From assembly GCA_031272275.1 (NCBI GenBank), contig JAISUC010000015.1:1-43658 (forward strand): a stretch of 43,658 nucleotides of DNA, read 5' to 3'. This document shows, one piece after another, positions 39,067 to 43,658 of this stretch. The stretch is from Actinomycetes bacterium. Lineage in GTDB: Bacteria; Actinomycetota; Coriobacteriia; WRKU01; WQUG01. Position 1 is the stretch's first letter. Every line of letters starts with the position of its first letter. The position numbers and the translations under genes were made by a program. The notes under the pieces were generated by a model, which saw nothing but the letters and a program-made list of their open reading frames with translations, was not told the origin of the DNA and ran no database searches.

Positions 39067-39068
39067 GA

Positions 39069-40406
<1,338 letters not shown>

Positions 40407-40418
40407 GACGCAGACGGC

Positions 40419-41351
40419 ATGACCGGCACAGACACAGCCGACAGCGAACGCGCCGAGATTCAGCGCTATGGCTCCACGCAGGAATCCCTGCTGGATCGCC
40501 GCGACCGGCTGGCGGAATCCGAGGGAAACGCCTACGGCTCGATTCGTCTGTTTCGCGCGGTGCCGGAATACATCTTTGAGACCATCAAGGCCGGCGACAC
40601 GGTGTTGGAGGTCGACGCGGCTGCCGGGCTGTTCACCCGTCTGTTGCTGGCGCGCCGGGCACGGGTTACGGTCATCGAGCCCTCGTGGTCGTTTCGCGAG
40701 CTGCTGAAACCCCTGCACGTCGAACACCCGGGTGCCGACGAACTGATCGTGCGCGCCGGATTCACGTCCGATCTGCCGGCGGATGCGCGCTTTGATCATG
40801 CGGTGGTCAGTTTTTCCGCCCGGCGCGGACGCGGCCTGTTGTCCCAGGTACACGAGCTGTTGCCGCACGTTGATGGCACGATATTTCTGATATTGGCAGA
40901 CGATGGGTCGCTGGACTGGGCGCATTTGGTGCGCGCGGCGGCGCAAGAAGGGCTGACCGTGGACGCCCGCTATCTGGTCGATATCCCGACCCTGCGGGCA
41001 GCCGTCGAAAACGACGATCGCATGGATCTGGCCGAACTGCATCGGGCGATTGTCATTACCGTGGATGCATCTGCATGCGACCGTCCGCTGACGACCCACA
41101 GCAGCTGGAATATGGTCGCACGCGCCATTCCGGTGCCCTGGCCGGCACCGCGTGGAGTGGCGACCCGCCTGATTCGCTATTTCATTGCAGGCGGCGACCG
41201 CGCGGTGCTGATCACCACCGACAAAGCCGGTATCAACCGCCTGTACGGCAACCTGCGCACGGCGGCACACCGCAACGCCCGCGACGAAATCACGGTACGC
41301 ATGATTGATGCCGGCATCCAGTTGATGCGCATCCCGCAGGTCGGCGAATGA
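40419..41351 (+). CDS. Degenerate class I methyltransferase-like protein
   Basis: A 310-residue protein with the alternating pattern of a Rossmann methyltransferase: TVLEVDAAAGLFTRLLL (motif I), ARVTVIEPSWSFRELL (motif II), RFDHAVVSFSA (motif IV). The usual Gly-rich D/E-x-G-x-G-x-G loop of motif I is reduced to EVDAAAGLF, so S-adenosylmethionine binding may be lost or altered. It could be a catalytically dead scaffold or a methyltransferase with an unusual loop. It sits 12 bases after eno and overlaps the DivIC-like gene by four bases (ATGA), so it is co-translated with a division protein. The function is unknown. Confidence 0.7.
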   Translation: MTGTDTADSERAEIQRYGSTQESLLDRRDRLAESEGNAYGSIRLFRAVPEYIFETIKAGDTVLEVDAAAGLFTRLLLARRARVTVIEPSWSFRELLKPLHVEHPGADELIVRAGFTSDLPADARFDHAVVSFSARRGRGLLSQVHELLPHVDGTIFLILADDGSLDWAHLVRAAAQEGLTVDARYLVDIPTLRAAVENDDRMDLAELHRAIVITVDASACDRPLTTHSSWNMVARAIPVPWPAPRGVATRLIRYFIAGGDRAVLITTDKAGINRLYGNLRTAAHRNARDEITVRMIDAGIQLMRIPQVGE

Positions 41352-41929
41352 GTCCCGCCAAATTGCAGCAGCAGAAACGGTCGTCCCAGGCGTCCCCGTC
41401 GTCCCGGTCGTCCCAGGCGAACAGGCGGCCTAAAGCCCGCCGGTCCGGTGCCGACGCCGGTACCACCCCCACCACCACCACTGCCGACGGCAACAAACGC
41501 AGCACCGGTGAAAACGCAGCGAAACCCCGCCGGCGCTTCCTTTCGCGCTGGTTCATCCTCGTGATAGTCGCCCTGGTCGTCATCGTGGGAATGGCGGGCC
41601 CGTGGTTTTACAACTCGGCGCGCTATTGGTACCGCGCCCGGCGCGAAGAACTGGTCCGCACCCAGACGCTTGCGGCCATCGAGGACTACAACCGCCGTCT
41701 GCGCACGGAAAACGCCTCGCTGGAAACAACGGCAGGCATCGCCGATTACGCCCGCAAAGCCCTGGACCTGGTCGAAGAGGGCGACCACGGCATCGTGGTG
41801 ACCCGCGACGGCAAACCGCTGCAAGCCGAACAGGACACCCGCGAGGCCGCCATCGCCGACATCCCCGAAACGGCACGCCCCTTCGGTTCCTGGACGCCTT
41901 TTTTGGACTCGCTGTTCCTGGAGAACTGA
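41348..41929 (+). CDS. Septum formation initiator (FtsB/DivIC family)
   Basis: A 193-residue bitopic division protein. A basic, Ser/Thr-rich cytoplasmic segment (1-66) precedes one membrane helix (68-86, WFILVIVALVVIVGMAGPW), then a coiled coil (about 92-130, YRARREELVRTQTLAAIEDYNRRLRTENASLE) and the short globular end IADYARKALDLVEEGDHGIVV that is typical of the family. It should join FtsL and FtsQ in the divisome. The cytoplasmic segment is longer than in E. coli FtsB, as usual in Actinomycetota. It overlaps the preceding gene by four bases and is one base from the next. Confidence 0.9.
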   Translation: MSPAKLQQQKRSSQASPSSRSSQANRRPKARRSGADAGTTPTTTTADGNKRSTGENAAKPRRRFLSRWFILVIVALVVIVGMAGPWFYNSARYWYRARREELVRTQTLAAIEDYNRRLRTENASLETTAGIADYARKALDLVEEGDHGIVVTRDGKPLQAEQDTREAAIADIPETARPFGSWTPFLDSLFLEN

Positions 41930-41930
41930 C

Positions 41931-42377
41931 GTGAAACGCGAACCCCGCACGCCCTGGCGCGTGCTCACCACCTGCCGTTACGGCGCCACGCAAACCATCG
42001 CCTCGCCCGCGCGCCTGGACGACGGGACGCCCTTTCCCACCTGGGCTTGGCTGGTCTGTCCCTGGTTGACGCACGTCGCGGCCGTCGCAGAAACAGCGGG
42101 GGAGTGTGATGTCTGGACCCGTCGGCTGTCCGACGATACACGGCTGTCCGCACGTATGCGTCGCGTCGACTGTGAGGTCCGCCGGCTGCGCCGCGAGGAA
42201 AGCGGCGGCGTGGATGCCTGTGAGCAGGTCGGCCTGGCAGGTCAGCGCGACTGCACGAAGGTCAAATGCCTGCACGCGCATATCGCCTATGCGCTGGCGG
42301 GACTGGACGACCCCATCGGGTGCGAGCTGCTGGCGCGGCACGGAAAGGCCTGCGGGGACAGGCGGTGCGTGCGATGA
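41931..42377 (+). CDS. DUF501 family protein
   Basis: A 148-residue protein with the conserved features of DUF501: FPTWAWLVCPWLTHVAAVAE near the N-terminus, a central DCEVRRL segment and the C-terminal VKCLHAHIAYALAGLDDPIGCELL. The conserved cysteines and histidines suggest a metal or cluster site, but no biochemical role is established. The start is GTG, one base after the DivIC-like stop. The family is almost always found between FtsB/DivIC and ppx in Actinomycetota. It overlaps the next gene as ATGA. Confidence 0.9.
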   Translation: MKREPRTPWRVLTTCRYGATQTIASPARLDDGTPFPTWAWLVCPWLTHVAAVAETAGECDVWTRRLSDDTRLSARMRRVDCEVRRLRREESGGVDACEQVGLAGQRDCTKVKCLHAHIAYALAGLDDPIGCELLARHGKACGDRRCVR

Positions 42378-43357
42378 GCGACACGCGTGCAGCGGGCGGC
42401 AGCAGCGCCGCCACCTCACCCGCCCCGGGTACCGGCACCACCCGGCGTGCCGCCATCGACATCGGCACGGTCACGACGCGGCTGTTGATAGCGGACGTGA
42501 CCGGTGACGGGCAAATCACCGAATGCGAACGCATCGTGCGCATCACACAGCTGGGCCGGGGCTTGGCGCAGACCGGACGGCTGGGAACTGCGGGCCTGCA
42601 GGCGGTGCTGGACCAGTTGGATGTTTATGCGGCACTGATAGCCGACTATTGCGTGGCGCCGGAAAACTTGCGCGCCGTTGCGACCAGCGCCGCCCGTGAT
42701 GCGGCAAACGCCAACGAGCTGTTATCCGCAGCCGCTGCGCGCGGTGTCCCCATTCAGGTCATCGACGGCGACACCGAGGCACGTCTGGCTTACACGGGTG
42801 CCACTTATGGGCGGATGGGGCGCGACCTGCTGGTGTGTGATCCCGGTGGCGGCAGCACGGAGTTCGTGCTGGGAGACCGCGATGCGGACGGCATCCGGCT
42901 GGGGTTCGCGCGTTCGCTGGATATCGGGTCGCGTCGCCTGACCGATATGTTCCTACAGGCAGACCCACCCACGCCCGGTCAGCTGGCCGACTGTCGCGAC
43001 TATGTCTGCAGCCAAATCGACGCGGTGCGGGACGCGCTCCCCCGCAATCCCCGCGAGCTGATTGCCGTCGCGGGAACGGCGACGTCGATGGTCACCGTCA
43101 AGCACGGGATTGTCGATTACCGGCCCGCCTTGGTGCAGGGACAGGTGATTACGCGCGCGGATATGGAGATGCTGGTCACGGCGTTCGCGACCGTGCCGAC
43201 AGCGGTGCGTGCGACCATTCCGGGGCTGGAGCCGGACCGCGCAGGCGTCGTGTTGGCGGGCGCGTTGATTCTGGCGGGCGTGTTGGATGTGCTGGGGTTG
43301 GATCGTTTTACGGTCAGCGACACCGACCTGTTGCACGGCCTGGTTCTGACCGCCTGA
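42374..43357 (+). CDS. ppx: Exopolyphosphatase / pppGpp phosphohydrolase family protein
   Basis: A 327-residue Ppx/GppA enzyme of the ASKHA fold that hydrolyses polyphosphate ends or converts pppGpp to ppGpp. The phosphate loops AAIDIGTVTTRLL and DPGGGSTEFVLG are present, with ATSAARDAANA, GDTEARLAY and AGTATSM between and after them. It is the short actinobacterial type without the C-terminal HD domain. The start ATG 42374 overlaps the DUF501 stop by four bases; an earlier in-frame start inside DUF501 is rejected. A copy of the 14-bp motif (43029-43043) encodes RDALP. Confidence 0.92.
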   Translation: MSDTRAAGGSSAATSPAPGTGTTRRAAIDIGTVTTRLLIADVTGDGQITECERIVRITQLGRGLAQTGRLGTAGLQAVLDQLDVYAALIADYCVAPENLRAVATSAARDAANANELLSAAAARGVPIQVIDGDTEARLAYTGATYGRMGRDLLVCDPGGGSTEFVLGDRDADGIRLGFARSLDIGSRRLTDMFLQADPPTPGQLADCRDYVCSQIDAVRDALPRNPRELIAVAGTATSMVTVKHGIVDYRPALVQGQVITRADMEMLVTAFATVPTAVRATIPGLEPDRAGVVLAGALILAGVLDVLGLDRFTVSDTDLLHGLVLTA

Positions 43358-43435
43358 CCGTTCGGCGGCACGGAGTGCCGCGCTACAAGGCACCCGGCAA
43401 TTGAATCCCGTTTACCGAATGCACGCCGGTCCACT

Positions 43436-43492
43436 GCCCCCGTGGCGAAAAACACCCCACGGTACCTATAATGTGGCGACTCCCGACGCCAC
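43436..43492 (+). repeat. Two-hairpin intergenic element Q, copy 4
   Basis: The first hairpin is CCGTGG (43440-43445) with CCACGG (43457-43462), the linker TACCTATAAT, and the second hairpin GTGGCG (43473-43478) with CGCCAC (43487-43492). It is preceded by TGCCCC as in copy 3. Confidence 0.65.
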
Positions 43493-43586
43493 GGCGGCAC
43501 GGAGTGCCGCGCTACAAGGCACCCGGCAATTCCGCAAATCACTCGCAAATGCAGGATGCTCGTAGCGCGCCACTCCGTGGCGCCCC

Positions 43587-43648
43587 GTGGCGGCTGTCAA
43601 GCCGCCACATAACGTGACCCGTGATGCGGGTTTCATCACGGGGGCAAT
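43587..43648 (-). repeat. Two-hairpin intergenic element Q, copy 5
   Basis: Plus-strand arms are GTGGCGGCT (43587-43595) with AGCCGCCAC (43600-43608), and CCCGTGATG (43618-43626) with CATCACGGG (43634-43642), followed by GGGCAAT. The nine-base linker reads TCACGTTAT on the minus strand. Confidence 0.7.
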
Positions 43649-43658
43649 ACTCAAAGGC

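Larger units (their letters stand above)
43358..43658. other. Repeat-rich noncoding region after ppx
   Basis: No gene is seen. In order: S4 (43363-43402), element Q copy 4 (43436-43492), S5 (43492-43531, identical over 40 bp to S4), S6 in reverse (43562-43584) and element Q copy 5 in reverse (43587-43648, stems of 9 bp each, linker ending GTTAT on the minus strand). The order Q second hairpin followed directly by S also occurs at 29565-29625. Confidence 0.8.

Noticed and set aside
42266..42373. Earlier in-frame start for ppx
   Set aside because: It lies wholly within the DUF501 gene. The ATG at 42374 has the four-base ATGA overlap typical of this operon.

Overview
The window is about 43.7 kb of high-GC bacterial chromosome. 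It looks like a Gram-positive anaerobe of the Actinomycetota, most likely class Coriobacteriia. The taxonomic call is an inference from three things: the order eno / methyltransferase-like / DivIC-FtsB / DUF501 / ppx, a membrane-anchored parvulin placed after mfd, and a giant cell-wall-sorted protein ending in MPDTG, a membrane helix and an Arg-rich tail. No rRNA, tRNA, CRISPR array, prophage or insertion sequence was recognised.

Layout. (1) 2-11695: the 3' part of a giant surface protein (at least 3,897 residues; its start lies outside the window). It has MucBP-like, SpaA/Cna-B-like and then nine repeated modules before the sorting signal. (2) 11904-13169, minus strand: an AAA_14/DUF4143 ATPase, with a 23-bp tandem repeat upstream. 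(3) 13557-21558: a tight operon made of a homocitrate/isopropylmalate-synthase-family enzyme, LeuC- and LeuD-type dehydratase subunits, a HEAT-like helical protein, an isocitrate/isopropylmalate-family dehydrogenase, then ilvB, ilvN and ilvC. The ilv genes point to branched-chain amino acids. The first four enzymes have features that fit citrate-to-2-oxoglutarate chemistry at least as well as leucine synthesis, so the pathway is left open. (4) 21665-27295: two tandem paralogous secreted proteins joining a long beta-rich region and an Ig-like domain to a multi-CXXCH (haem c-type) domain. (5) 27390-29389: a NeuD/PglD-like acyltransferase and a DegT-family aminotransferase, a partial amino-sugar cassette. 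(6) 30064-37553: polA, a small lipoprotein gene and mfd. (7) 37585-38973: a parvulin-type foldase, closed by a strong terminator. (8) 39117-43357: the five-gene eno-to-ppx operon.

Intergenic DNA is unusually structured. Several families of short hairpin elements recur and combine: a two-hairpin element, a hairpin with constant CATTGCG/GCAATCC ends, an element centred on CACGGAGTG, and a 42-bp tandem repeat with compensatory changes. A 14-bp near-palindrome, GGGACGYRCTCCCC, occurs seven times, four of them inside genes and always in the same codon phase. Several genes (the ATPase, the second CXXCH protein, polA, mfd) have an apparent -10 element so close to the start codon that their transcripts should have little or no leader.

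The most notable candidates are the paired secreted CXXCH fusion proteins, the enzymatically ambiguous leu-like operon, the phased 14-bp motif and the two-hairpin intergenic element. All functional calls rest on reading the sequence and on recalled family motifs. No database search was run.
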